Of a stretch of 64,000 bases of DNA, positions 53,748 to 62,261 are shown piece after piece (position 1 is the stretch's first letter; every line of letters begins with the position of its first letter). The notes below the pieces were generated by a model. It searched no databases. It was not told the DNA's origin and was given only the letters and a program-made list of their open reading frames with translations. Source of the DNA: Clostridiaceae bacterium (lineage in GTDB: Bacteria > Bacillota > Clostridia > Saccharofermentanales > Saccharofermentanaceae); NCBI GenBank assembly GCA_012718915.1, contig JAAYBI010000112.1, forward strand, positions 1-64,000, given 5' to 3'. Made by a program: the position numbers and the translations under genes.

Positions 53748-53776
53748 ATTGTAACACCTTGTTTTTATTTTGGCAA
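53748..53776 (-). promoter_or_regulatory. Promoter of the FnIII lipoprotein gene
   Basis: Minus strand -35 TTGCCA (53771-53776), a 17-base spacer, -10 TACAAT (53748-53753). It predicts a leader of about 120 bases. A 7-bp inverted repeat GTTACAA/TTGTAAC (about 53737-53755) overlaps the -10 and could be an operator or a transcript hairpin. Confidence 0.65.
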
Positions 53777-53806
53777 CTGTTTATTCATCATTTGTTTATA
53801 TTTTGT

Positions 53807-56281
53807 TCACTCTTTGTTTTTGTTTGCTTTTTGTTGATCCAATTTTCGGTTTCTTTTCTTGTTTTCACTTAGTGCACGAACACTTTCTTTCAGTCCCTTT
53901 ATGGGCTTGCCGTTCATCATGGTGATCAATCCCTCGAAAAACGCCTTGGAAATTTTGTTGTGAGAGAAACTGACAAATGAGCGAAGCGGCATGTCTCGAA
54001 CCATAGCTTCCATCATTCGTATCTGATCTTCTCTGGGATCGAGTTTGTATTGCTTGTTGTGAATTCTGCGAACGAAGAAACTTAAGACGCGTCCCACAAA
54101 GGTATCGGATATGTCCGTCAGTGTCGAATTAATGGTATGGGATCCTTTGACAGGATGGTCCGTCAGATTCAGAGGATGGTCAAACAGCGACTCAAATGCG
54201 GACATATCTATGTCAAGGCCATTCGCGGTTAATGCGTAATAATCAGGAGCTCGGTCCTTATAATCCGGAATCTTTAAATTATTGTCCGATGAAAATACTT
54301 TGATGTCGGAAGACAGTCTGATATCTCGAGAAGATGCACCAATCTGAATCCGGTAAACGCCCTCTTCGACAGACCAACTCTTTGTTAAAACATTATAAAA
54401 CGCAAAATCCTGATACAGAACTTCGAATTCAAATTCCTGAGTCTCTCCCTTAGCGATGAGTTTCTTATCAAAGCCCTTCAGCTCATGAATCGGTCTAAAG
54501 ACACTTGAACCCGGAGCCGATATGTAAAGTTGTACAATCTCTTTGGCGTCGAAAAGACCGACATTTTTGACTTTCACGCTGACATTAAGGTGATCCGAGT
54601 GAGACAAGGTACTCTTAGACAGTGACATAGACTCATAGTCAAACTGCGTGTACGACAAACCATGTCCGAAGGGAAACAAGACATTTGTCCCGGATGTATC
54701 ATAATATCGGTATCCGACATAAACACTCTCTCGATACTCCGAAAACAATCTTTTCCCAAAATAGTTGTAACAGGGCGTATCCGATAATTTGGACGGAAAC
54801 GTCTCCGCCAGCTTACCGCAAGGTACGCTGTGTCCGAACAATAATGAAGGAATTGCTTCTGCACCCTCCTGCCCCGGTAAATATGCCATCAAAACAGCCT
54901 TTACTTTATCAATCCACGGCATCGCGACCGGTGCGCCGGCGTAAATGACGACGACAAGGTTCGGATTAACGGCGGATAATTTATCGATGAGTCGATTATG
55001 ACTTTCCGGAAGCATAATATCCGTTCGGTCAAATGCCTCCGACTCATAAGACTCCGGCAAGCCGACAAAAGCCACAACAACGTCGCTCTTGGTTGCGGCT
55101 GACAAAGCCTCATCCAGAAGTGATGCATCGTCGGATTCTTCTTCAAGATGATAACCGGCAGCGTAAATGCAACTTCCGCCGACCTTTTCAAAACCGTCAA
55201 AAGCGTCCGTGATACGAGTCGGGTTGATTCTTGAACTGCCACTGCCCTGATATCGCGTTTTCATCGCAAATTCACCGATAATTGAAATGCTTTGAGTCTT
55301 ATTCAGCGGCAGAATTTGCTCGTTTTTAAGCAGGACAAATGACTCCATGGCCGCCCTTCGGGCAATATCCCGACTGGATTCATACGGACTGACTTGACCC
55401 TTTGGTATGGCCCTTGCCTTATCCGCCAAACGAGCCAATCGCTCTACGGAAGTATCCAAATCTTGAATTTTGAGTGCTTTTGACTTAACCGCCTGAACAA
55501 TCCGCTCGTCATTTTCGGCAGCCGGCCCCGGCATTTCTAAGTCTAAACCGGCGGAAATTGCCTTGGGGCGGTCATTCATCGCCGCCCAATCGGTCATGAC
55601 CACACCGTCAAAACCCCACTCTTCGCGAAGTATTTCCGTCAGAAGACGCCGGTTTTCACATGAGTAAGTGCCGTTGATCTTGTTATACGAACACATCACC
55701 GTCCAAGGTTTTGCCTTCTTGATCGCCCGCTCGAAACCGGCCAGATAGATCTCCCGAAAAGCGCGCTCATCGATAATTGAATCGTTGATGAAGCGTGCAG
55801 TCTCTTGATTGTTGGCGGCAAAATGCTTAATGGACGTACCCACACCCTTTTCTTGAATGCCTTGGATTAAAGCCGCTGCCAGTTCTCCGGCAACGTAAGG
55901 ATCTTCAGAAATATATTCGAAATTACGACCACAAAGCGGGGATCGCTTAATATTCACCGCCGGTCCCAGAACAACGTCAACACCCTGATCTCTGCTTTCG
56001 AAAGCAATCGCGCGGCCTATCTCTTGCAATAATTCCCGGTCAAAAGAACTGGACGTCGTACAAGCCGGAGGAAAGCAAGTCGCCTTGTGACTGTTGCCCA
56101 GCCCTCGACCCGCATGCTCTCCTTCTTGCTTTCGAAGTCCGTGCGGACCGTCAGCAACCGTGACTTCCGATATTCCCGCATCCTTTATCTCCTTAGTATG
56201 CCAAAAATCCAGGCCGGAACAGAGCGAAGCTTTTTGCTCCAAAGTCAACTTTCGAAAACGTTCCTTACTCGAAATATCCAT
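53807..56281 (-). CDS. GH3 family beta-glucosidase
   Basis: 824 residues without a signal peptide, so probably cytoplasmic. GH3 barrel with VADGPHGLRKQ, GRNFEYISEDPYV, SIKHFAANNQE, and the nucleophile Asp in VVMTDWAAMND; then the alpha/beta sandwich (GSGSSRINPT, VVVFVG-type core) and a C-terminal FnIII-like domain (LFPFGHGLSYTQF, VSVKVKNVG). An extra tail of about 125 residues follows, rich in charged residues and ending with a Lys/Asn run. It probably releases glucose or related sugars from imported oligosaccharides. It lies upstream of the FnIII lipoprotein. Confidence 0.94.
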   Translation of the reverse strand: MDISSKERFRKLTLEQKASLCSGLDFWHTKEIKDAGISEVTVADGPHGLRKQEGEHAGRGLGNSHKATCFPPACTTSSSFDRELLQEIGRAIAFESRDQGVDVVLGPAVNIKRSPLCGRNFEYISEDPYVAGELAAALIQGIQEKGVGTSIKHFAANNQETARFINDSIIDERAFREIYLAGFERAIKKAKPWTVMCSYNKINGTYSCENRRLLTEILREEWGFDGVVMTDWAAMNDRPKAISAGLDLEMPGPAAENDERIVQAVKSKALKIQDLDTSVERLARLADKARAIPKGQVSPYESSRDIARRAAMESFVLLKNEQILPLNKTQSISIIGEFAMKTRYQGSGSSRINPTRITDAFDGFEKVGGSCIYAAGYHLEEESDDASLLDEALSAATKSDVVVAFVGLPESYESEAFDRTDIMLPESHNRLIDKLSAVNPNLVVVIYAGAPVAMPWIDKVKAVLMAYLPGQEGAEAIPSLLFGHSVPCGKLAETFPSKLSDTPCYNYFGKRLFSEYRESVYVGYRYYDTSGTNVLFPFGHGLSYTQFDYESMSLSKSTLSHSDHLNVSVKVKNVGLFDAKEIVQLYISAPGSSVFRPIHELKGFDKKLIAKGETQEFEFEVLYQDFAFYNVLTKSWSVEEGVYRIQIGASSRDIRLSSDIKVFSSDNNLKIPDYKDRAPDYYALTANGLDIDMSAFESLFDHPLNLTDHPVKGSHTINSTLTDISDTFVGRVLSFFVRRIHNKQYKLDPREDQIRMMEAMVRDMPLRSFVSFSHNKISKAFFEGLITMMNGKPIKGLKESVRALSENKKRNRKLDQQKANKNKE

Positions 56282-56311
56282 AATCCCCTCGATACAACAT
56301 TATTATTTTTT

Positions 56312-56317
56312 ATTATA
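56312..56317 (-). promoter_or_regulatory. Candidate -10 of the GH3 gene
   Basis: Perfect TATAAT on the minus strand about 31 bases before the ATG. A TTGAGC lies 19 bases upstream, slightly too far for a standard promoter. Confidence 0.4.
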
Positions 56318-56413
56318 TTCGAATCCCGAGCAGATCGCTCAATTATTCCGAAAGCGACAAAATAAGAATGAAAACGCGCAATTTTCTGTTACTCTTTTGT
56401 CCTTTGAGAATAG

Positions 56414-57916
56414 TTATGCCCGCTCCCACATCATTCCCGCTAAAGCCCAAGCCGTCAATTCACTCAGAGACGGATGAATGACCATCGAATCCAATACCGG
56501 CTTGATGGTGCCCATTTGCTTGCAGGCATCTTTTAATACGACGTTGGTCTTTCGCATAAATAAATTCCGATGCTCCGACTCTTCCGGGCGACATTGATAG
56601 CCACTGTTCATCAGATAGACAAATGGCTGGACTAAAATTGCGGCATGCGGGCCGACTATATGCGCGCCCAAAATTTTCTTATCCTCGTTAACGATGATTT
56701 TTACAAATCCATTATCAAGACTCTCGGAATCATAACCCATTGCGGAACCGGCAGCCACGTCTGAGTAGTGATTACGTCCGACCCAAACCTTGTACCCTCG
56801 ATTTTGCGCTTCTCTCTCGGTCAAACCGACATGAGCCACTTGCGGCCAGGTGAATACCGCCCAAGGTACGCTGTTATAATTCGCAGACACCTTCCGGGAA
56901 CCGAACAGATTTTTTACGAGAATCTCCGCTTCATAATTCGCCTTGTGCCGAAACTGATAGATCCCGTTGACGTCACCGATTGCAAATATATTTGGCGCAG
57001 AAGTTGATAAATAATCATCCGTTTCAATCCATCCGCGTGCATCGACCGTAACACCTGCTTTTTCAAGTTGCAACGTGTCCGCATTGGACTTCAGTCCCGA
57101 GGCAATCAATATCTCTTCTGCCTGAATACTGCTCCGTTGACCGGAATAACTGTCCTCAAGAACCAACACTTTACTATCCGAGCCTTTTTCGACAGATATC
57201 GCCTGATGATGGGTCAGAACTTCGATTCCCAGAGATTTATATTGCTCTTGAACAAAAAGACCAATTTCTTCTTCTTCCGTCGCCAAGATTCGACTCTTCA
57301 TTTCAACGAGTGTGACCCGTGTACCGAAAGCCGAAAAAATGTGTGCAAATTCCGCACCAATGGCGCCCGCGCCCACTATGATTAAAGATTTCCAAGGCTT
57401 CTTCGGATATTTATCCCCAAAAAATGACTCTGTGGTTAAGATATCTGCGCTCTCAATGCCGGCAATCGGAGGTATAAATGTCCGCGCACCCGGTGCAAGA
57501 ACAAATCGCTCCGATTCAAATTCTGCAACGACTTTATTCTCCTGATCCACCACTTCCATAGAGCGTGTTCCGGTAAAACGACCTGTTCCGACAAAAACAT
57601 CCAGATTGCGAATTGACTTCATGCCGTCTTGTATCTGCCGGCTGTAATTGATTTTTTGCCACATGCGATCCGATATCATGGTCCAATCGACTTCCGGAGA
57701 GGCGAATTTGAGTCCGACCCGGTTAGATTGTTGCGTCTCACGAATCAAATCCGCAGGAAAAACAAGCATCTTTGAGGGAATACAGCCTCTCGTCAGGCAT
57801 GTGCCTCCGAACTTAGCTTTCTCAACCAATGCACAAGACAAACCCTGGGCCAAAGCGGTTTCTAAGACCACTAAGCCCGCACCGCTACCGACAACCACCA
57901 AATCGTATCGCTTCAT
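56414..57916 (-). CDS. Class I pyridine-nucleotide disulfide oxidoreductase
   Basis: 500 residues from the ATG at 57916 (AGGAGG 9 bases upstream; an ATG at 57925 overlaps that site). FAD motif VVVGSGAGLVVLETAL, redox-active pair in FGGTCLTRGCIPSKM, NAD(P) motif VGAGAIGAEFAHIFSAFG, FAIGDVNG, and a C-terminal dimer domain with IHPSLSE (catalytic His-Glu). The family covers dihydrolipoyl dehydrogenase, mercuric and mycothione reductases. The N-terminal LTRGCIPSKML pattern resembles the mycothione-reductase branch. No lipoyl-complex or mer genes are nearby, so the substrate is unknown. Confidence 0.9.
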   Translation of the reverse strand: MKRYDLVVVGSGAGLVVLETALAQGLSCALVEKAKFGGTCLTRGCIPSKMLVFPADLIRETQQSNRVGLKFASPEVDWTMISDRMWQKINYSRQIQDGMKSIRNLDVFVGTGRFTGTRSMEVVDQENKVVAEFESERFVLAPGARTFIPPIAGIESADILTTESFFGDKYPKKPWKSLIIVGAGAIGAEFAHIFSAFGTRVTLVEMKSRILATEEEEIGLFVQEQYKSLGIEVLTHHQAISVEKGSDSKVLVLEDSYSGQRSSIQAEEILIASGLKSNADTLQLEKAGVTVDARGWIETDDYLSTSAPNIFAIGDVNGIYQFRHKANYEAEILVKNLFGSRKVSANYNSVPWAVFTWPQVAHVGLTEREAQNRGYKVWVGRNHYSDVAAGSAMGYDSESLDNGFVKIIVNEDKKILGAHIVGPHAAILVQPFVYLMNSGYQCRPEESEHRNLFMRKTNVVLKDACKQMGTIKPVLDSMVIHPSLSELTAWALAGMMWERA

Positions 57917-57992
57917 GTCAACCATCCTCCTCGATATATTGCATTTTGGTTCATATACTATTTAGTGACCCGACTCCTATATAGATGACAAA

Positions 57993-58706
57993 TTATCGCT
58001 TAAGCAATCGAAGCTCATTTTTGTGTTCGTCAGAAACGCGATAACTCTCAATCGCCTTTTGAATCGTTTTATTATGCGTAAAATTATCAAGTGCACCTTG
58101 TCGAATGACTTCGATGGCCGCTTCATATTGTTTTGCCAATGCCGTTGCGAAATACCACGCCGACATCATATTGACATAGTACTCATTAGAACGAATAGCG
58201 GCAACCACGCGGAGATGATCGGATTGGAAATGCTCACCTAAATAGTACGTCATGAGCATCTCGATAGCGAAACGAATCGTATAGGGATGATTATTCTTCA
58301 TCCATTTCTGAATTTGCTCATACAGCTGCGTCGTATGACGCCTGAACACTTTGGGCCGCATCGAATCTGACGTTGACCAGTTATCCACATACGGCAAAAA
58401 ACGATCTATGGCTTCGATACAACCATCGTAATCCTTGATATTTTCAATGAGATAAGCATGTAAATTATTCTCCTCCAAATATACGTGCGGCAATGCATTC
58501 ATGAAAAGTTGCGCCGGACTTTCGCCGCCCGGTTCAACGGGTTCAGACATATAGAGTTCTTTGGCCAATGAACGAAGTTTCGGCGCGCGTATTCCGATAA
58601 TTTGTGTGGGATTAACGCTTGGGATCAAGGGTGTCACAAAACTCTTGTACTCCAAATCTTGCATCGAGATAAGTCTCTCTCTGACCATGTTAGATATCGA
58701 GTTCAT
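57993..58706 (-). CDS. AlkD-like DNA alkylation repair protein
   Basis: 237 residues from the ATG at 58706, with GGAGGT 6 bases upstream; the longer frame from 58811 overlaps the CPBP gene and is not supported. All-helical HEAT-like fold, with IGIRAPKLRSLAKELY near the N-terminus, YVDNWSTSDSMRPKVFRRH (the WxxxD-type active-site region) and FAIEMLMTYYLGEHF. AlkD removes bulky or cationic alkylated bases without base flipping. It follows the CPBP gene by 32 bases. Confidence 0.9.
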   Translation of the reverse strand: MNSISNMVRERLISMQDLEYKSFVTPLIPSVNPTQIIGIRAPKLRSLAKELYMSEPVEPGGESPAQLFMNALPHVYLEENNLHAYLIENIKDYDGCIEAIDRFLPYVDNWSTSDSMRPKVFRRHTTQLYEQIQKWMKNNHPYTIRFAIEMLMTYYLGEHFQSDHLRVVAAIRSNEYYVNMMSAWYFATALAKQYEAAIEVIRQGALDNFTHNKTIQKAIESYRVSDEHKNELRLLKR

Positions 58707-58738
58707 CGTCTGACCTCCAATTCGATTCGAAGAATTGA

Positions 58739-59533
58739 TTATAACCCTGACAAGTAAAACGGCATCGCGACAATGAATGTCGAAAGATTCATCAGGCCAT
58801 GAATCGTCCACGCAGGCAATAAACTGTCACAACGTTCTGTAATCCAATTAAGAACCAGCCCGACACAAAATAAACCACACAAGGCCAACGCGAGAAGCAA
58901 CGGATGAAACCAATTTCTGAAAAATACCAAGTGGTACAGCGAGAAAATCACCGCGGATATTAGCGACGCATTATTATAACTTAATCGATTTTTGAGTCGC
59001 CGAAGAATGAAGCCACGAAAGAAAATTTCTTCAATTACCGCATTAACTATAGGAATATACAGCGCAACGACAATTAACTGATATGCATTCGCATTGGTTC
59101 TGCTCCGAATTTCACTAATAATACCTTCCACATTGAATGCGGTAGCCAGCGGTGCTGCTAATATCCCGACCAGTATTAATATCGAAAATGTAGGAATAAG
59201 CAATTGTCCGAAAAGACGGCGTGCGGCCCTGCTCTCTACCTTGAATTTCAGCCAAGACATATCCCGAACGATAAACTTCCCGCAAAAAAGCGGCAAAATC
59301 ATAAATCCTAAAAACTTCACGGCAGACTTTATCGGATAAGACAGATTGAATATCCTTGAAGCGATGACATAAGAAATGAGCGCAAATAGAATAACAAAGA
59401 CATCCGCCCGTCCGAAAAGCCTACTGCGCAAAGATATATCAGAAACCGCAGGCGAGTCGACGCCCATCCCGGTCCGTCGATCATGTGAGTGATGCAACAT
59501 ATCAAGTTTATCGCCGGCATTTGAATTATTCAT
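58739..59533 (-). CDS. CPBP-family intramembrane metalloprotease
   Basis: 264 residues, about seven to eight hydrophobic helices. Abi/CAAX motifs: VIEEIFFRGFILRRL (EExxxR), SAVIFSLYHLVFF (FxxxH) and IHGLMNLSTF (HxxxN/B-type). Members act in protein processing, bacteriocin self-immunity or membrane-protein turnover; the substrate here is unknown and no bacteriocin gene is seen. It overlaps the upstream gene by 8 bases, implying coupling. Confidence 0.92.
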   Translation of the reverse strand: MNNSNAGDKLDMLHHSHDRRTGMGVDSPAVSDISLRSRLFGRADVFVILFALISYVIASRIFNLSYPIKSAVKFLGFMILPLFCGKFIVRDMSWLKFKVESRAARRLFGQLLIPTFSILILVGILAAPLATAFNVEGIISEIRSRTNANAYQLIVVALYIPIVNAVIEEIFFRGFILRRLKNRLSYNNASLISAVIFSLYHLVFFRNWFHPLLLALALCGLFCVGLVLNWITERCDSLLPAWTIHGLMNLSTFIVAMPFYLSGL

Positions 59534-60266
59534 CTTGAACGTCCTTGTGACTCAACATCTTGTTATCTGAAAATAAGGTTAATATCTCTCTATTCTGAGC
59601 CAATTCACGCCGTCTGTAAAACGGAGCCACAATACGCATATAAAAGCCGGAGCGATTCTTGGCATAATAATACGCCAGGAGCGTCGCTGTGAGCATCGAA
59701 CCGATGAGTCCCATCAATATATCAAGCATAGTATCCGAAAGCCCGCTCACATTGGATTGCTTCCAGCTCTGCATATCCGACAAGAAGATCCGGTCGCAAA
59801 CATATTCAAAAAACTCCCAAAAGATCAACAACAACATGGCCACGCCTATCATAAAAACGGCCATCACGAACGGGTGTATATCATATCCTTTGCGATTATT
59901 TTCGGGAATGAGACGATAAAACAACAACACAGCCAGCAAAGAAAAGAGCATTCCGAAAAGAACATGTTGAATCGAATCATAGTGTTCAAAGCGCTTGTAC
60001 AGGAATAAATAGCGACCAATCGTCTGACTGCTGATCATACTTGCGGAAATAAGCATTTGCATACCCGGCGGATTTCTCATCGAAGCAATCCTCGGTAATA
60101 ATATTTGAACAAATACGTAGAGACATAAGGCGGCGACACCTACTTTTGCCTCAAATATTTCATCCCGAAAATATAACGCAATGGCTCCGACAGCCGTCCA
60201 AAGGACCACTATCCAGAACAAAAGCCCGCTGGCCATACTTGTTTTGTTAATTTCGATATCGCTCAT
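59526..60266 (-). CDS. DUF2238-like multi-pass membrane protein
   Basis: 246 residues from the ATG at 60266 (GGAAG nearby); the longer frame from 60350 has no good ribosome site. About six hydrophobic helices. Polar residues within helices, YDSIQHVLFGML, FWEFFEYVCDRIF and DTMLDILMGLIGSML, match the spacing of the DUF2238/YjdF family. Function unknown. The conserved D/H/E/D residues in the membrane hint at a metal or proton site, which is inference. First gene of a minus-strand unit with CPBP and AlkD. Confidence 0.8.
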   Translation of the reverse strand: MSDIEINKTSMASGLLFWIVVLWTAVGAIALYFRDEIFEAKVGVAALCLYVFVQILLPRIASMRNPPGMQMLISASMISSQTIGRYLFLYKRFEHYDSIQHVLFGMLFSLLAVLLFYRLIPENNRKGYDIHPFVMAVFMIGVAMLLLIFWEFFEYVCDRIFLSDMQSWKQSNVSGLSDTMLDILMGLIGSMLTATLLAYYYAKNRSGFYMRIVAPFYRRRELAQNREILTLFSDNKMLSHKDVQDE

Positions 60267-60372
60267 ATCTTCCGGATAGCCCACCTTATTGATCTTTAGA
60301 GGAGAGAATTTGACTTCAACATTAATTCGTGTAATATTCAGCCACAACATGGCATTATCGGCAAATGATGAA

Positions 60373-60378
60373 TATAAT
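60373..60378 (+). promoter_or_regulatory. Candidate -10 of the ABC exporter operon
   Basis: Plus-strand TATAAT 77 bases before the ATPase ATG in the divergent region. No convincing -35 was found. Confidence 0.3.
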
Positions 60379-60454
60379 GATTATATCTCAAAAATTCATG
60401 CGTGGCGTATGAACCATATGAGAAAAAATCACGAAGCATATGAGAAGGATATTT

Positions 60455-61096
60455 ATGCTTATTGTAAAAGACATCTATAAGTCCTACAAAAAGGAAACCG
60501 TTTTATCCGGCATCAGCTTTGATGTTGATGCGGGTAACATCATCGGTATCAGCGGCGCAAACGGCGCCGGCAAGACAACTTTAATCAACATTATTGCTTC
60601 CGTGCTCGAGCCCGACAAAGGCGAGATTACTCTTAATAATATATCTTTATCGGATCGGAGCGCTTACCGCAACCAAATCGGCTATGTACCTCAATCCATC
60701 GCTTTGTCATCGCGACTCAGTGTATATCGCAACCTCGAATTCTGGGGCGCTATCCGTGGGTTAAGAGGATTAGAGCTGAAGCAAGCCATCGAATCCGCAG
60801 CCGAGCAAAGCAACGTCAAAGATTTTCTGAAAAAGCCGGTCGGACAGTGTTCGGGGGGCATGGCCAGAAGAGTTAATCTTGCAGCGGGCATCATTGGAAA
60901 TCCTTTTCTGATCTTACTCGACGAACCGACTACCGGTATCGACGAGATAAATCGGGATATCATTCTTGACTCGATTCGAACACTCCGTAATTCGGGTCGA
61001 ATCGTTCTGATGGTCAACCATTACGCCGATGAGATGAGAAATCTTTGTGATCGCATTATCCAAATTAAGGCAGGTGTGATTCACGATGCTCCGTAG
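60455..61096 (+). CDS. ABC transporter ATP-binding protein
   Basis: 213 residues from the ATG at 60455 (AAGGA 5-7 bases upstream; the in-frame ATG at 60440 is less likely). Walker A SGANGAGKTTLIN, Q-loop GYVPQSIALS, signature CSGGMARRVNLAAG, Walker B LILLDEPTTGID, and H-loop VNHYADEM. All nucleotide-binding motifs are intact. Short exporter-type ATPase. It overlaps the first permease by 11 bases and should power both downstream permeases. Confidence 0.95.
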   Translation: MLIVKDIYKSYKKETVLSGISFDVDAGNIIGISGANGAGKTTLINIIASVLEPDKGEITLNNISLSDRSAYRNQIGYVPQSIALSSRLSVYRNLEFWGAIRGLRGLELKQAIESAAEQSNVKDFLKKPVGQCSGGMARRVNLAAGIIGNPFLILLDEPTTGIDEINRDIILDSIRTLRNSGRIVLMVNHYADEMRNLCDRIIQIKAGVIHDAP

Positions 61097-62261
61097 GCTG
61101 TTAATCTATTATTTGCGGGAGTCGATAAATATCAAGACCGCATTATTTCTCTTACTTGTCATACTCCTTGCCGTTTTCAGCAAAAGTCTGGTCAGTTTTG
61201 ACGATGAGGGCAAAGCGCGCCTCTACGAACCGCTGGACATCTCTTTCGTTGACAATGACGACAGTATCATTTCAGATGTCATTGAGACCCAATTCGCTGA
61301 TTTACAAGCGATCGGCAAGGTACACATGGATACCATGGATCGAGCTCAAGAACGTCTTGCCGACAATGAAATTCTTCTCATCCTTGAAATGCCCGAGAAT
61401 TTTTATGAACAGACCACGTCCGGCGAGTCCAGAGATAGAGTACGCATTTGGCTCAACGAGCAAATGCCGGCCGAAAGTAATTTATTTGCAAGACTTCTCA
61501 ACCACGCCGTCGATAGTTTTACTTCCGTTCAAGCTTCGCTATACGCTTATCAGGAAGAGTTGTCACTGATTGTCGATGATGAAGAAGTATTCGATAATTA
61601 CAGTCGAAATGCAACTTGGGAAGTCGCTGCGCGAATGATCAGCCGCAATGAACTTCTTAACGTTGAAAAAGAAGCCCGAATGCGCCAATTCTGGTTTGTT
61701 GTTGCTTCACTTAGCAGTCTGTTTGCAATGCTTCCGGCTCTCCTGGTCTTGATGCTCGCGCAAAATGAGATCAAGAGCGGTCAGCATCGTCGTTTGATGG
61801 CCGCGAATGTATCATGGTGGAAGGTTCACTTGTCAAAAGTTTTGATTGGTATGCTCTGGCTCATCACCGGGCTGATACCTGTGTTCATCGCGCTCTCCTT
61901 CACGCTTCCTCAACTTCGCTGGTACCATCTCTTTATAGCAATCATTCCTTTATATCTTTCGGTATCCTTTTTGTCCCTCGCCCTGGCATTTCAAAGTAAT
62001 AATTCTGAGGCTACCATGTTGACCTGTTGGATGATGATATTAACGTTTTTATTGATGGCAGGAGGAATTTATCCGACTCAACTTCTGCCCTCTTGGATTC
62101 AAGCGATTCAAAAATTTTCGCCGGCATATTATTCATTCTCACAAATATACGAGACACTCTACGAGCGATCGGTTCCGAGTCTTCTTTACATATACTCTGT
62201 CATCATAGTTATCATCTCCTTTATCATCAGCGGTCTGTCGTGGAAAAGGAGCAAAGTATGA
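61086..62261 (+). CDS. ABC-2 type permease, subunit 1
   Basis: 391 residues. ABC2_membrane_3 layout: one N-terminal helix (about 18-36), a long extracytoplasmic domain (about 40-205), then five or six helices (about 212-385). The external domain starts with PLDISFVDNDDS, the standard first strand of this family. It pairs with the next gene as a probable heterodimer. Substrate unknown; relatives export drugs, peptides or lipids. The stop overlaps the next ATG as ATGA. Confidence 0.92.
   Translation: MLRRLLIYYLRESINIKTALFLLLVILLAVFSKSLVSFDDEGKARLYEPLDISFVDNDDSIISDVIETQFADLQAIGKVHMDTMDRAQERLADNEILLILEMPENFYEQTTSGESRDRVRIWLNEQMPAESNLFARLLNHAVDSFTSVQASLYAYQEELSLIVDDEEVFDNYSRNATWEVAARMISRNELLNVEKEARMRQFWFVVASLSSLFAMLPALLVLMLAQNEIKSGQHRRLMAANVSWWKVHLSKVLIGMLWLITGLIPVFIALSFTLPQLRWYHLFIAIIPLYLSVSFLSLALAFQSNNSEATMLTCWMMILTFLLMAGGIYPTQLLPSWIQAIQKFSPAYYSFSQIYETLYERSVPSLLYIYSVIIVIISFIISGLSWKRSKV

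Noticed and set aside
60289-60480. 63-codon plus-strand open frame before the ABC operon
   Set aside because: No ribosome site, overlaps the divergent promoter region and the ATPase start, and has no recognisable pattern.
62027-62257. N-terminal extension of permease 2
   Set aside because: This part of the open frame lies inside permease 1; a good ribosome site and an ATGA overlap mark 62258 as the start.
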